Origin: Nesterenkonia cremea
Lineage (GTDB): Bacteria; Actinomycetota; Actinomycetes; Actinomycetales; Micrococcaceae
NCBI RefSeq assembly: GCF_014642675.1
Contig: NZ_BMIS01000002.1
Location: 248,001 to 312,000, forward strand
Direction of reading: 5' to 3'
DNA length: 64,000 nucleotides
This document shows, in pieces, positions 56,271-64,000 of this stretch; the first letter of the stretch is position 1; each line of letters opens with the position of its first letter. The position numbers and the translations under genes were made by a program. Below the pieces are notes generated by a model. It saw nothing but the letters and a program-made list of their open reading frames with translations, had not been told where the DNA came from and made no database searches.

Positions 56271-57409
56271 CGCTGCTCTGCGCAACAGGAGACCTGGTCC
56301 TCGAACGTGAGGACTGCACCGAGCTGTTCGACGAGGCTCGCACAGCCCTGGACCAGGCCGATGTCCTGGTGGGGCATCTGGAGGTTCCTCATACCGAGCA
56401 CCGGCAGAGCTCCTCCTCCGATGTCCCGGCCGCCGCAGCCGCTCCCGCCGCGCTGGATGCAGTGGCCGAGGCCGGCTTCGACATCCTGACCCTGGCGGGC
56501 AACCATGTGGCCGACTTCGGCGGCGTCGGGATATCTGACACCCGCCGGCACTGCCTGGACCGCGGGATGGCCGTCACCGGCGCAGGGGAGGACCTCGAGC
56601 AGGCCTGCGAGCCTGCGGAGGTGCAGACCCCTGAGGGCACAGTGCGGGTGATCAGCGTGAACTGCGTGGGACCTCCGGAGTCCGCGGCAGGGACCCAGAA
56701 GCCCGGCGCGGCCTCTGTGCAGGTCATCACCCACTATGAGCCCCGCGGGGCGAATCCCGGAGGACCTCCTGCGGTCTACACCTTCGCCGAGCCGGCCTCG
56801 TTGCGGAGCTTCATCCAGAGAGTCTCCGAGGCTTATCACAACGGACCTGAGGCTCCGGTGCTGGTGGTGGCTCTGCATAAGGGGCTGGTCCACCAGCGGG
56901 CGCAGATCGCCGACTATGAGTACGAGATCGCCTATGCGGCCCTCGACGCCGGCGCGGCCGCGGTCATCTCCCATCACGCCCATATCTTCAAAGGCATCGA
57001 GGTCTACCGAGGCCGGCCCATCTTCCACGGGCTGGGAAACTTCGTCACCGTCACCTCGGCGCTGACCGGAGCCGAGACCACCTCGGCCGAACAGCGCCGC
57101 TGGACCGATGAGCGGCAGAGACTCTTCGGCTTCGTCCCAGACCCGTCCATGCCGGACTATCCCTTCCACCCGGAGAGTCGGCACACCGGCATCGCCGCCC
57201 TCGAGATCCGGGCCGGAGCCGTGGTCGGGGCAGGACTGATCCTGTGCCGCATCGATCAGCAAGCCCGTCCGGTGCCGCTGACCCGTGGGCGCTCAGCGGA
57301 GGAGACGGCGTCGTATATCCGGCAAATCACTGCGGAGGCCGGGCTGGACACTGCGCTGAGCTGGGACGGCGACCGGCTCCGCATTGAACTCGAAGGAGGG
57401 ACAGCGTGA
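56267..57409 (+). CDS. CapA-like metallophosphoesterase-fold protein (cytosolic)
   Basis: 380 aa, no signal peptide or membrane helix. Metal-site motifs in CapA order: ATGDLVL near residue 6, GHLEVPH near 36, AGNHVADFGGVG near 74, HKGLVHQ near 203 and SHHAHIFKGIEVYRGRPI near 233. CapA/PgsA proteins usually make capsular polyglutamate and are membrane-anchored; this one is soluble and lies in a catabolic-type operon, so that role is unlikely. It may hydrolyse a phosphate or amide in the pathway; inference only. Overlaps both neighbours (ATGA, GTGA). Confidence 0.78.
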   Translation: MTLLCATGDLVLEREDCTELFDEARTALDQADVLVGHLEVPHTEHRQSSSSDVPAAAAAPAALDAVAEAGFDILTLAGNHVADFGGVGISDTRRHCLDRGMAVTGAGEDLEQACEPAEVQTPEGTVRVISVNCVGPPESAAGTQKPGAASVQVITHYEPRGANPGGPPAVYTFAEPASLRSFIQRVSEAYHNGPEAPVLVVALHKGLVHQRAQIADYEYEIAYAALDAGAAAVISHHAHIFKGIEVYRGRPIFHGLGNFVTVTSALTGAETTSAEQRRWTDERQRLFGFVPDPSMPDYPFHPESRHTGIAALEIRAGAVVGAGLILCRIDQQARPVPLTRGRSAEETASYIRQITAEAGLDTALSWDGDRLRIELEGGTA

Positions 57410-58641
57410 AGGCTGCACCGTTGGAAGGCAAGACCGTCATCGACCTCACCAGTGCATTGGCGGGGCCCTATGCCACGTTTCTGCTCTCGGGCCTGGGCGC
57501 CCGGGTGATCAAGGTGGAGAATCCTGAGCGGCAGGGCGACTCGTCGCGGAACAACTCTCCCTATGTGACCGCGGAGGGGCTCAGCGTCCGGCGCAGCGCC
57601 CCGGAGGACATGTCGGTCTCCATGCTGCTGCGCGGCCGCGGCAAGGAGTCGATCACGCTGAACCTCAAGCGCCCGGAGAGCCGGCAGATCCTGGTGGACC
57701 TGATCCGCGAGGCCGATGTCCTGGTGGAGAACTACAGCTCAGGGGTCACCGCACGCCTGGGCATCGACTACGAGTCGCTGCGCCGGGAGAACCCGCGGCT
57801 GGTCTACACTTCCATCAGCGGATTCGGCGCCGGTGCTGACAATCAGGACCGCAAGGCCATGGACACCATCGTTCAGGCGCTCAGCGGCGTGATGATGACC
57901 GCCGGGGAGCCCGGGGACCCGCCGGTGCGCTTCGGGCTGCCCGTGGGTGACCTGGTCGCCCCGCTCTTCGCTGTCATCGGGACCCTGGGCGCGCTGCTGC
58001 ATGCCGAGGAGACCGGGGAGGGGCAGCATGTCGATGTCTCCATGCTCGGAGCCCTGACCTCGCTGGTGGCCTGCGAACCCTTCGACGCCCTGGAGACTGT
58101 GGGGCTTCCCCTGCGCACCGGCGCCTACGTCCCGCGCCTGGCGCCCTTCGGCACCTTCCACACCCGGGACGGTTGGTTCGCGATCTGCGCGCCCACCGAC
58201 CAGTTCGCCGCAGGAGTGCTGCGAGCCATCGGTAGGGACGACCTGCTGGGCGCCGAGGACTTCTCCACCCGAGATGCCCGAGTGGCCAATGCGGAACGGC
58301 TGCACGGGCTCATCGCCGGATGGGCGGCCGAACAGTCCCTGTCCCAGGCACTGGAGGCGCTCAACCGTGAGCAGGTCCCCTCCGCCGAGGTCCGCTCCAC
58401 CGCGGAGGCGGTCAGAGACCCTTCCGTGCACGAGCGCGGCGAGGTTGTCCCGCTGCACCATCCGCAGCACGGCCACTTCGAGGGCCTCTACGGCTCCGGG
58501 GTGCCCATCCGGTTCTCACACAGCCGCACCACCACCGATGTGCCCGCCGCCCACCTGGGGCAGCACACCGAGGCCGTCCTGCAGTCCCTGGGCTACTCAG
58601 CCGAGCAGATCACCGGGCTGCGCGCCGCCGGGGTGCTGTGA
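57406..58641 (+). CDS. Family III CoA-transferase (CaiB/BaiF)
   Basis: 411 aa. Seen: VIDLTSALAGPYATFLLSGLGARVIKVE start, ENYSSGVTARLG near 115-126, SISGFGAGADNQDRKAMDTIVQA region near 145, with Asp (in KAMD) at the position of the catalytic Asp, and GEGQHVDVSML near 205. Family III enzymes move CoA between acyl groups (carnitine, oxalate, phenyllactate, 2-hydroxyisocaproate). FldA and HadA members work directly with 2-hydroxyacyl-CoA dehydratases, like those encoded next. GTG at 57406 overlaps the CapA-like stop. Confidence 0.93.
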   Translation: MKAAPLEGKTVIDLTSALAGPYATFLLSGLGARVIKVENPERQGDSSRNNSPYVTAEGLSVRRSAPEDMSVSMLLRGRGKESITLNLKRPESRQILVDLIREADVLVENYSSGVTARLGIDYESLRRENPRLVYTSISGFGAGADNQDRKAMDTIVQALSGVMMTAGEPGDPPVRFGLPVGDLVAPLFAVIGTLGALLHAEETGEGQHVDVSMLGALTSLVACEPFDALETVGLPLRTGAYVPRLAPFGTFHTRDGWFAICAPTDQFAAGVLRAIGRDDLLGAEDFSTRDARVANAERLHGLIAGWAAEQSLSQALEALNREQVPSAEVRSTAEAVRDPSVHERGEVVPLHHPQHGHFEGLYGSGVPIRFSHSRTTTDVPAAHLGQHTEAVLQSLGYSAEQITGLRAAGVL

Positions 58642-59744
58642 TGACCGGCGCCGTGGGAGTGATCGGGGCCGACGCTCCGCGGCAGATCATCCTGGCCGCG
58701 GGGGCGCTGCCCCTCCGGCTCTTCGGGAGCTGGTCTCCGCAGGCCGGGGCTCTGCCCGCAGGGACGGGGGAGGAGGCCCTCGAGCTGCTCGGGGCCGTGG
58801 ACGCTCCGGCCGCGACCCTGCTCGCCCAGCTCCTGGGCGGGGAGCACGACCATCTGGCAGGGGTGATCCTGTGCAACGACTCTGCCGCCACGCTGCGCCT
58901 GTTCTATGTGCTGCGGATGCTCTCCGCGCGGGGGCGGCTGAGCATCCCGGTGCACCTCCTCGACGCCCCCGCCTCCGGGGAGAGCGCCCCGGGAACTGCC
59001 GCGGCCCGGCAGAGGTTCGTCGCCGCACAGTACGCCCGGCTGGTCGGGTTCCTGGAGAGCGTCACCGGTGTCCGAGCAGATCGGCGCCGGCTCCAGGAAG
59101 CCGCTGAGCAGGAAGAGGCGCTCGGGCGCGCACTGCAGCAGATGAGAGCCCGACGCCGGCAGGGCAGCTGCTCCGGGACGGCAGCGGCCGCGGCCTACCG
59201 TGCCGCGGCCCGGCAGCCGGTGGAGCAGGCGCTCGCCGTCATCGAGGCCGCCGGGGCGGACCAGGCAGGCGCCGACGGGACCCTGCCCGGGGTGCGTACC
59301 TACCTGACCGGCAGCGAGGACCCCGAAGGCTCCATCATCAGCCTCCTGGAGGAGAGGGGAGCACTGGTGATCGGAGAAGACCACGACGGCGGCGACTCCT
59401 CCTGGCTGGGTGAGGCGGCCTACGGAGCAGAGGTGGAGGAGATCGTCTGGGCGCTCGCCGGCAGGCATGCGGACAGAGCGCCACGGGCGGCGCGGGCCTC
59501 CAGTCGCAGCCGGGCGCAGCATCTGGGCCGAGAGCTGCATGCCGCCTCCGTTGAACAGGTGCTCTCTCTGGTCCGCCTCTATGATGAGGCCCCGCTCTGG
59601 GACGCCGCCGCCCAGCAGGAGCAGGCGGCGCAGCAGGGAGTCGCCTGGGCCATGGTCTCGGGCATCCGGCCCGGCCAGGAGAGGACTGCCGCGGAGCAGG
59701 CGCTCGCAGAGGCACGTGGAATCCGTGAGGCCAGCCATGTCTGA
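58638..59744 (+). CDS. 2-hydroxyacyl-CoA dehydratase-like subunit (HgdB/BcrC family), divergent
   Basis: 368 aa. Family fold is seen in PRQIILAAGALPLRLFG near residue 14, GVILCNDSAATLRLFY near 75, VRTYLTGSEDPEGSI near 219 and the GALVIGEDHDGGDSSW strand near 241. Known members bind [4Fe-4S] through three Cys. Here only Cys79 and Cys178 exist. The DxC-type position reads DHDGG and the C-terminal K-x-C-D position reads RLYDE, so the cluster is probably not held as usual. Start GTG 58638 overlaps the CoA-transferase (GTGA); ATG 58641 is the next codon. Function unproven; dehydratase, reductase or non-redox CoA-binding role possible. Confidence 0.72.
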   Translation: MMTGAVGVIGADAPRQIILAAGALPLRLFGSWSPQAGALPAGTGEEALELLGAVDAPAATLLAQLLGGEHDHLAGVILCNDSAATLRLFYVLRMLSARGRLSIPVHLLDAPASGESAPGTAAARQRFVAAQYARLVGFLESVTGVRADRRRLQEAAEQEEALGRALQQMRARRRQGSCSGTAAAAAYRAAARQPVEQALAVIEAAGADQAGADGTLPGVRTYLTGSEDPEGSIISLLEERGALVIGEDHDGGDSSWLGEAAYGAEVEEIVWALAGRHADRAPRAARASSRSRAQHLGRELHAASVEQVLSLVRLYDEAPLWDAAAQQEQAAQQGVAWAMVSGIRPGQERTAAEQALAEARGIREASHV

Positions 59745-61011
59745 GGACCGCATCCGGGCGGCGGCCCGAGCCGTGGAGCACCAGAAGCAGTGGTTCCAGC
59801 AGCTGCGCACCCAGGCCGCAGAGGGTGCCCCCATCGCCCTGGTCAACGCCGATGTGCCGCATGAGATCTTCCGGGCGCTGGACATCCCCTATGTAGTCAA
59901 TCAGTGGTGGGCCTCGATCATCGCGGCCAAGCGCCGAGGGGCCGAGTCGCTGGAGGCGCTGCGCAGCCGGGGGCTTCCCGATCAGAGCCTGCAGTATGAC
60001 GCCATGCCTCTGGGGGAGCAGCTCCTGCCTGAGGATCGTCGTCCCTGGGGAGGGCTGCCCCGTCCGGCCTTCGCGGTGGCGGAGCGGCACGGCGATGTCA
60101 CCCAGAAGGTCTTCGAACAGTGGAGCACAGGTTCGGGCGCTGCGGGGGAGACCGAGGTGTTCCTGCTCTCCCGCACCGCCGCCGATCCCGTCCCGGACCG
60201 CTGGTGGGAGCTGGTGCCCCACAGGTGGGAGGAGGCCTTCGGCGCTGAGCGGATCGATCTGCTCCAGGCGGAGATCCTCGAGCTCACCGCCTGGTTGGAG
60301 GAGCGGACCGGCAGGCGGCTGGACCGGCAGCGGCTGGCCGAGATCATGCGCCTCTCCAATGAGCAGGCGGAGTGGAATCGGCGGACCCGGGACCTCATCG
60401 CCTCCTGCCGCCCGTGCCCGGTGCCCGTCCGCGATGTCATCCCCGCGGTGATGATCCCGCAGTGGCATCGCGGCACCCGGTGGGCGGTGGATGCGGCGCG
60501 CAGCCTCTATGAGGAGGTGCGTGAGCGGGTGGAGTCGGCCGCCGCCGCGCCCGGGCCGGAGACAGGTTCCGCCGAGGAGAGGCTGCGGCTGATGTGGATC
60601 GGGCGCGGGCTCTGGTCGGATCTGGACCTCTACTCGCGGTTCCAGCAGAGCCACGGGGCGGTCTTCGTCTGGTCCATGTACCTGGCCATCGCGGCCGACG
60701 GCTATATCCGGTATGGAGAGGACCCGCTGCGCGCCCTGGCCGCCCGCTTCACCGGGATCACCGATCAGCTCTATGTCCCGCCCTGGTCGGCTCAGTGGTA
60801 CGCCAAGGAGGCGCTCTCCCACGGAGTGGACGGGGTGGTGCACCTGGTGGCCGATGACACTCCGGGTGCCGCCTTCATCACAGAGGAGCTGGAGGGCAGC
60901 GGTATCCCTGCGCTGGAGATACGGGCGAACAACGCCGATCAGCGCTCCAGCGCGGCGGCGGGCATCCCGGAGCGGATCGCGGAGTTCCTCCGCAGCAGGG
61001 TCAGTCGCTGA
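59737..61011 (+). CDS. 2-hydroxyacyl-CoA dehydratase-like subunit (HgdA/FldB family), divergent
   Basis: 424 aa. Family features: DIPYVVNQWWASIIAAKRRG near residues 49-68, LEALRSRGLPDQSLQYDAMPLG near 72-93, RLRLMWIGRGLWSDL near 282 and DGVVHLVADDTPGAAF near 365 with GIPALEI after it. In known enzymes the second segment has Cys (D-x-C-x-Y); here it reads QSLQY. The last segment has Cys before the helix; here DDTP. The only cysteines are Cys224 and Cys227, in the linker SCRPCP. ATG at 59737 overlaps the previous gene by 8 bp; the stop overlaps the convergent MarR gene by 11 bp. Likely pairs with the previous subunit. Confidence 0.74.
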   Translation: MSEDRIRAAARAVEHQKQWFQQLRTQAAEGAPIALVNADVPHEIFRALDIPYVVNQWWASIIAAKRRGAESLEALRSRGLPDQSLQYDAMPLGEQLLPEDRRPWGGLPRPAFAVAERHGDVTQKVFEQWSTGSGAAGETEVFLLSRTAADPVPDRWWELVPHRWEEAFGAERIDLLQAEILELTAWLEERTGRRLDRQRLAEIMRLSNEQAEWNRRTRDLIASCRPCPVPVRDVIPAVMIPQWHRGTRWAVDAARSLYEEVRERVESAAAAPGPETGSAEERLRLMWIGRGLWSDLDLYSRFQQSHGAVFVWSMYLAIAADGYIRYGEDPLRALAARFTGITDQLYVPPWSAQWYAKEALSHGVDGVVHLVADDTPGAAFITEELEGSGIPALEIRANNADQRSSAAAGIPERIAEFLRSRVSR

Positions 61012-61582
61012 GGTCCTGTCCCTGGATCTCGCGCAGCCGGCCGGCCGCCAGTCGTGTGGGGACCTGCCGCGGTCGGCTGTGGCTGGTCCGGCGGGCGATG
61101 GCGGCGGCCTCGGCCTCGTCATCGCCGAAGTAGCCTCCGGCCAGGGCCTCGGCTGCCCGGTCCATCGTGGCGGTCAGGGGCTCCTGGGTATCTTCCTGGA
61201 GGGCCGCGGCGAGCCGGTCCTCATACTCCTTGAGCTCCCGATGGCACATCCGGACGAGCTCCCACCCCTCATCGGTCAGGCGCACCAGGCGCATGCGCTG
61301 GTTGGTGGGGTGGCGTCCGCGCTCGATCAGACCGGCGTCGAGGAGCTCCTTGCAGACCGAATGGGCGGCCTGGGAGCTGACGAAGGTCCGCCGTGCCAGC
61401 TGCGCATTGGTCATCGGCAGCCCCTCAGCCAGGACCTGGAGCACCAGGAACTGAGACAGGGTCACACCGTGGGCCAGCGCCAGGTTCTCGCAGAATCTGT
61501 CCAGCGCTCGGCCCAGGCGGTGTGTGGTGTAGTTCAGGCGCGCCGTCGCCGGTTCGCCCCGCGGGTCCTGTTCGAGTCTCAT
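61001..61582 (-). CDS. MarR-family transcription regulator
   Basis: 193 aa. Winged-helix core: LSQFLVLQVLAEGLPMTNAQLARRTFVSSQAAHSVCKELLDAGLIERGRHPTNQRMRLVRLTDEG (about residues 42-106) with MTNAQLARR as helix 3-4 region. The C-terminal 60 residues are charged and beyond the usual MarR length. It dimerises and would bind 15-20 bp operators; ligand-induced release is the usual mode. The motif at 61597-61613, 15 bp upstream of its ATG, matches the operon promoter motif at 53556-53572. It overlaps the last operon gene by 11 bp, tail to tail. Confidence 0.9.
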   Translation of the reverse strand: MRLEQDPRGEPATARLNYTTHRLGRALDRFCENLALAHGVTLSQFLVLQVLAEGLPMTNAQLARRTFVSSQAAHSVCKELLDAGLIERGRHPTNQRMRLVRLTDEGWELVRMCHRELKEYEDRLAAALQEDTQEPLTATMDRAAEALAGGYFGDDEAEAAAIARRTSHSRPRQVPTRLAAGRLREIQGQDLSD

Positions 61583-61596
61583 CGTGGAGCTGATGA

Positions 61597-61613
61597 TATC
61601 AATCAGGTGGATA
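61597..61613. promoter_or_regulatory. Probable autoregulatory MarR operator
   Basis: TATCAATCAGGTGGATA has TATC/GATA arms with central C-G. It overlaps TGATATCA (61594-61601) and is 15 bp before the MarR ATG (61582), where it would cover the promoter. Confidence 0.55.
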
Positions 61614-61660
61614 CCCGATGCGGGGCTGACCAGCGATTCCGGCGTTGAAGGGGTCAGCGA

Positions 61661-63736
61661 TCAGCTGCCCGAGCGCTTCTGCTTCAGCAGCACCTTCTCG
61701 TCCACCGGTGCCGAGGAGGAGGCCCGCAGCCGACGGTAGTGCTCGATGGCCTCCTCCTGGCGCTCACGCTCCGCCCCGGATGCCACCTCCATGCGGATGT
61801 GCTCATCGGTGTAGCCGAAGGCGTCCACGATGTCCTGAGCGTGGGGGCGCACCCGGGCCACCAGTCGGTTGATGTATGGGCTCAGCGTCTTGGCGCGCTG
61901 GGCGGAGACGCGGCCGTTGATCAGATACCAGTCCAGGGTCTCCTCGATCCGGCTCAGCGCGTAGATGTCGCGCAGCCAGGTCATGACCTTCTTGGTGCCG
62001 GGATCCTCGATCTCCTCCAGCGCCTCCGTGAAGGCCTCCCAGAGCAGCAGATCCGCGTGGGCCTTGGCCGCACCGATGATCTCGTACTGGTGCTCGTTGA
62101 AGGTGGCGGCCTGCTCAGCGGCAGGCTTCTTGGCCGCACTTCGCAGCTCACCGGCGGCGTCGATCACCATCTGGCGCACCCGGTCGGTGAGCAGATCGCG
62201 CTGGACATCGGGCTGCTTGAACCAGTTGGCGCTGCGCCGCTCATCACCGGTGTCCTGCACCGACTGGAAGGCTCGGCGCAGGCCGAAGCGGTGCAGCACA
62301 GTGGACTGCGCCTGAGTGGCCACGTAGCGGGAGAGGGCGCCGGCGTCGGCGTTCTTGAACTCTGCGGCATAGTCGCTGAGCAGCCGCTTGGCAACCAGCT
62401 GCAGCAGGACGTTGTTGTCTCCCTCAAAGGTGACGTAGATGTCCAGGTCTGCGCGCAGCGAGGTGAAGCGGTTCTCTGCCATGAACCCGGCGCCGCCGCA
62501 GGCCTCGCGGGCCTCCTGCAGTGTGTCCAAGGCGTGCCAGGTGGCGATCGGTTTGATGGCCGCCGCCAGGGTCTCCAGTTCCTGCCGGTTCTGATCCGAG
62601 TCATCAGCGCCGGAGAAGACGTCGTCCAGTTTGGTCAGCAGCTTCTCGTGGGCGAAGCTGGCCGCCAGCGTGGTGGCCAGGCGGGGGATCAGACGGCGCT
62701 GGTGCAGCTGGTAGTCCATCAGCACCTCCTCCTCTGTGGTGGAGGAGGCGTTGAACTGCCGGCGCTGGTTGCCGTAGGTGATCGCACCGATCAGTCCCAG
62801 TTTGGAGGCGGCTAGGGCGGCACCGGTCAGCGAGACCCGGCCCTGGACCAGTGTGCCGATCATGGTGAAGAACCGGCGGCCCGGGGATTCGATGGAGGAG
62901 GTGTAGGTGCCGTCGGCGGCCACATCCCCGTACCGGTTGAGCAGGTAGGTCCGCGGGATGCGGATGCTGTCGAAGGTGAACTGGCCGTTGTCCACACCGT
63001 TGAGGCCGCCCTTCTGGCCGTCGTCGCCGATGGTGACGCCGGGCAGCGGGTTCCCCTGTTCATCGCGGATGTGGCAGTAGAAGGCGTGCACGCCGCGGTT
63101 GATGGGGGCTTGGCCCTCCTCCTCGCCCGGGGTGATCAGCTGGGCGAAGACCACGGCGTCCTTGGCGTCCACGGCGGCATTGCCGAGGTATCGCTTGGTG
63201 GCGGCCGGGAATGGCGTGTTGAGCACAAACTCCTCGGTGGTCGGATCATAGGTGGCGGTGGTGCCCAGGGACGCCACATCGGAGCCGTGGCCGATCTCCG
63301 TCATGGCGAAGGCGCCGGGCACGCTGAGATCCATGATCCCGGGCAGGAAGCGTGCATGGTGCTCTTCGGAGCCCAGGTGCAGCACGGCGGCTCCGAAGAG
63401 GCCCCATTGCACGCCGGACTTGATCTGGAGGGAGGGGTCGGCGGTGACCAGCTCCTCGAAGGCAGCGATATTGGCTCCGTGGGCGTCCTGGCCGCCGAAC
63501 TCTTCGGGGAAGGCGCGCTGAACGGCTCCGGCTTCGACCAGTCCGTGGAGCTGCTTGAGGACGCGCTCGCGGTGATCTTCTTTGGTGATGCCCTCGACCT
63601 TGTGGAACTGCGGGTCGGCGGCCACGGCACGGGAGACGCGCCGCGTCTCGGCCCAGCGGCCCAGCAGCAGCTTCTCGAGCAGCTCTTTGTCCACGGCGGC
63701 ATCGGTGGTGGTCTCTTCGGTGAGGCTCTCAGTCAT
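61661..63736 (-). CDS. Acyl-CoA oxidase/dehydrogenase family enzyme
   Basis: 691 aa, the length of peroxisomal-type acyl-CoA oxidases rather than the roughly 390 aa dehydrogenases. Seen: FPEEFGGQDAHGAN near residue 75, FAMTEIGHGSDVASLGTTA near 142 (FAD-side motif), GRVSLTGAALAASKLGL near 300 and the acyl-oxidase signature CGGAGFMAENRFTSLRADLDIYVTFEGDNNVL near 405 in parts. It performs the first step of fatty-acid beta-oxidation, passing electrons to oxygen or ETF. ATG at 63736 has AAAAGGAG upstream. Divergent from a thiolase gene, a fitting partner. Confidence 0.9.
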   Translation of the reverse strand: MTESLTEETTTDAAVDKELLEKLLLGRWAETRRVSRAVAADPQFHKVEGITKEDHRERVLKQLHGLVEAGAVQRAFPEEFGGQDAHGANIAAFEELVTADPSLQIKSGVQWGLFGAAVLHLGSEEHHARFLPGIMDLSVPGAFAMTEIGHGSDVASLGTTATYDPTTEEFVLNTPFPAATKRYLGNAAVDAKDAVVFAQLITPGEEEGQAPINRGVHAFYCHIRDEQGNPLPGVTIGDDGQKGGLNGVDNGQFTFDSIRIPRTYLLNRYGDVAADGTYTSSIESPGRRFFTMIGTLVQGRVSLTGAALAASKLGLIGAITYGNQRRQFNASSTTEEEVLMDYQLHQRRLIPRLATTLAASFAHEKLLTKLDDVFSGADDSDQNRQELETLAAAIKPIATWHALDTLQEAREACGGAGFMAENRFTSLRADLDIYVTFEGDNNVLLQLVAKRLLSDYAAEFKNADAGALSRYVATQAQSTVLHRFGLRRAFQSVQDTGDERRSANWFKQPDVQRDLLTDRVRQMVIDAAGELRSAAKKPAAEQAATFNEHQYEIIGAAKAHADLLLWEAFTEALEEIEDPGTKKVMTWLRDIYALSRIEETLDWYLINGRVSAQRAKTLSPYINRLVARVRPHAQDIVDAFGYTDEHIRMEVASGAERERQEEAIEHYRRLRASSSAPVDEKVLLKQKRSGS

Positions 63737-63833
63737 GGCAGCTCCTTTTAGAGTGACGGGACACACATGTAGTCTAGATACTGGTGAGTAATAAAAGCCA
63801 AATGCCACCCAGATCTCTTGAGGAGCGTGACCA

Positions 63834-64000
63834 GTGAGCACCCCGACCACCACTCGCGACGCCGTCATCATCGGCGGAAATCGCATCCCTTTCGTCCGGG
63901 CCCATGGCGCCTATGCGAAGGCTTCCAACCAGGACATGCTGACCTCTGCGCTCAACGGGCTGATCGCGCGCTTCGGCCTCCAGGGCGAACAGCTGGGCAC
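63834..64000 (+). CDS. Thiolase (acetyl-CoA C-acyltransferase), 3' part beyond window
   Basis: 55 residues are visible: start GTG at 63834 with GAGGAG 9 nt upstream, then RDAVIIGGNRIPFVRAHGAYAK, the N-terminus of FadA/FadI-type thiolases (R-T/I-PF segment). The catalytic Cys lies past the edge. It would cleave 3-ketoacyl-CoA at the end of beta-oxidation, matching the divergent acyl-CoA oxidase. The 97-bp space between the two genes holds both promoters; I see no clear operator there. Confidence 0.8.
   Translation, partial: MSTPTTTRDAVIIGGNRIPFVRAHGAYAKASNQDMLTSALNGLIARFGLQGEQLG

Noticed and set aside
53627..61011. An HgdC-type activator ATPase or electron-transfer partner for the dehydratase-like subunits
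   Set aside because: None of the genes in the window shows the activator's ASKHA fold or CxxC cluster motif.
63737..63833. A third copy of the MarR-type motif between the acyl-CoA oxidase and thiolase genes
   Set aside because: The gap has other short repeats but nothing close to TATCAATC-N-GG-N2-GATA, so these genes are not assigned to the same regulator.

Overview
The window is high-GC DNA packed with genes on both strands, and no gap between genes exceeds about 160 bp. It looks like the chromosome of a Gram-positive actinobacterium of the Micrococcales, most likely a Micrococcaceae member near Nesterenkonia or Arthrobacter. The signs are WhiA, mycothiol ligase MshC, OpcA, a Pup/PafA/Dop system, a fused PafBC regulator, many GTG starts, and many -10 boxes placed 6-8 nt before a start codon (leaderless promoters). 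Several exported or small proteins carry long Asp/Glu-rich stretches, which would suit a salt- or alkali-adapted organism. The genus cannot be fixed from sequence reading alone. No rRNA, transposase, prophage or CRISPR array was seen; there is one tRNA (Leu, GAG).

Layout. 1-3980 (minus): metallo-beta-lactamase-fold hydrolase, Ski2-like helicase and an S33 peptidase (cut by the edge), stop-start overlapped. 4078-17132 (plus): uvrA with a LexA box, plsC, uvrC-rapZ-yvcK-whiA, sodA, then gap, a terminator, pgk-tpiA-secG. 17016-29405 (minus): the pentose phosphate cluster tkt-tal-pgi-zwf-opcA-pgl followed by a binding-protein ABC importer whose ATPase gene runs 117 bp into secG from the other side. 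29567-34564: serB, an ABC ATPase, a TauE/SafE exporter, zinc-free L31, tRNA-Leu, an M20 dipeptidase and a DUF5703 gene. 34700-39741: an acidic small protein, uppP, mshC, a PAC2 protein, a HAD phosphatase and a site-2-type protease.

39769-50796 (plus) is the pupylation locus: trmI-arc-dop-pup-pafA, two FKBP prolyl isomerases, fused pafBC, tatA-tatC. No 20S proteasome genes lie between pup and pafA, where they normally sit, and ARC lacks the C-terminal HbYX-type tail that docks on a 20S core. Pupylation here probably serves something other than classical proteasomal breakdown.

50807-64000 holds pepN (minus) and then the most unusual part: seven plus-strand genes (53627-61011), each overlapping the next by 4-8 bp. 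They encode a polar-amino-acid-type ABC importer, a cytosolic CapA-like phosphoesterase, a family III CoA-transferase, and two subunits resembling 2-hydroxyacyl-CoA dehydratases. Those enzymes are typical of strict anaerobes, yet these two appear to lack the cysteines that hold the [4Fe-4S] clusters. A MarR gene lies convergent at the far end. A 17-bp motif in the operon promoter matches 14 of 17 bases of one in front of the MarR gene, so the MarR protein is the likely regulator of both. A CRP-like site lies just upstream of the first gene. The window ends with an acyl-CoA oxidase and the start of a thiolase.
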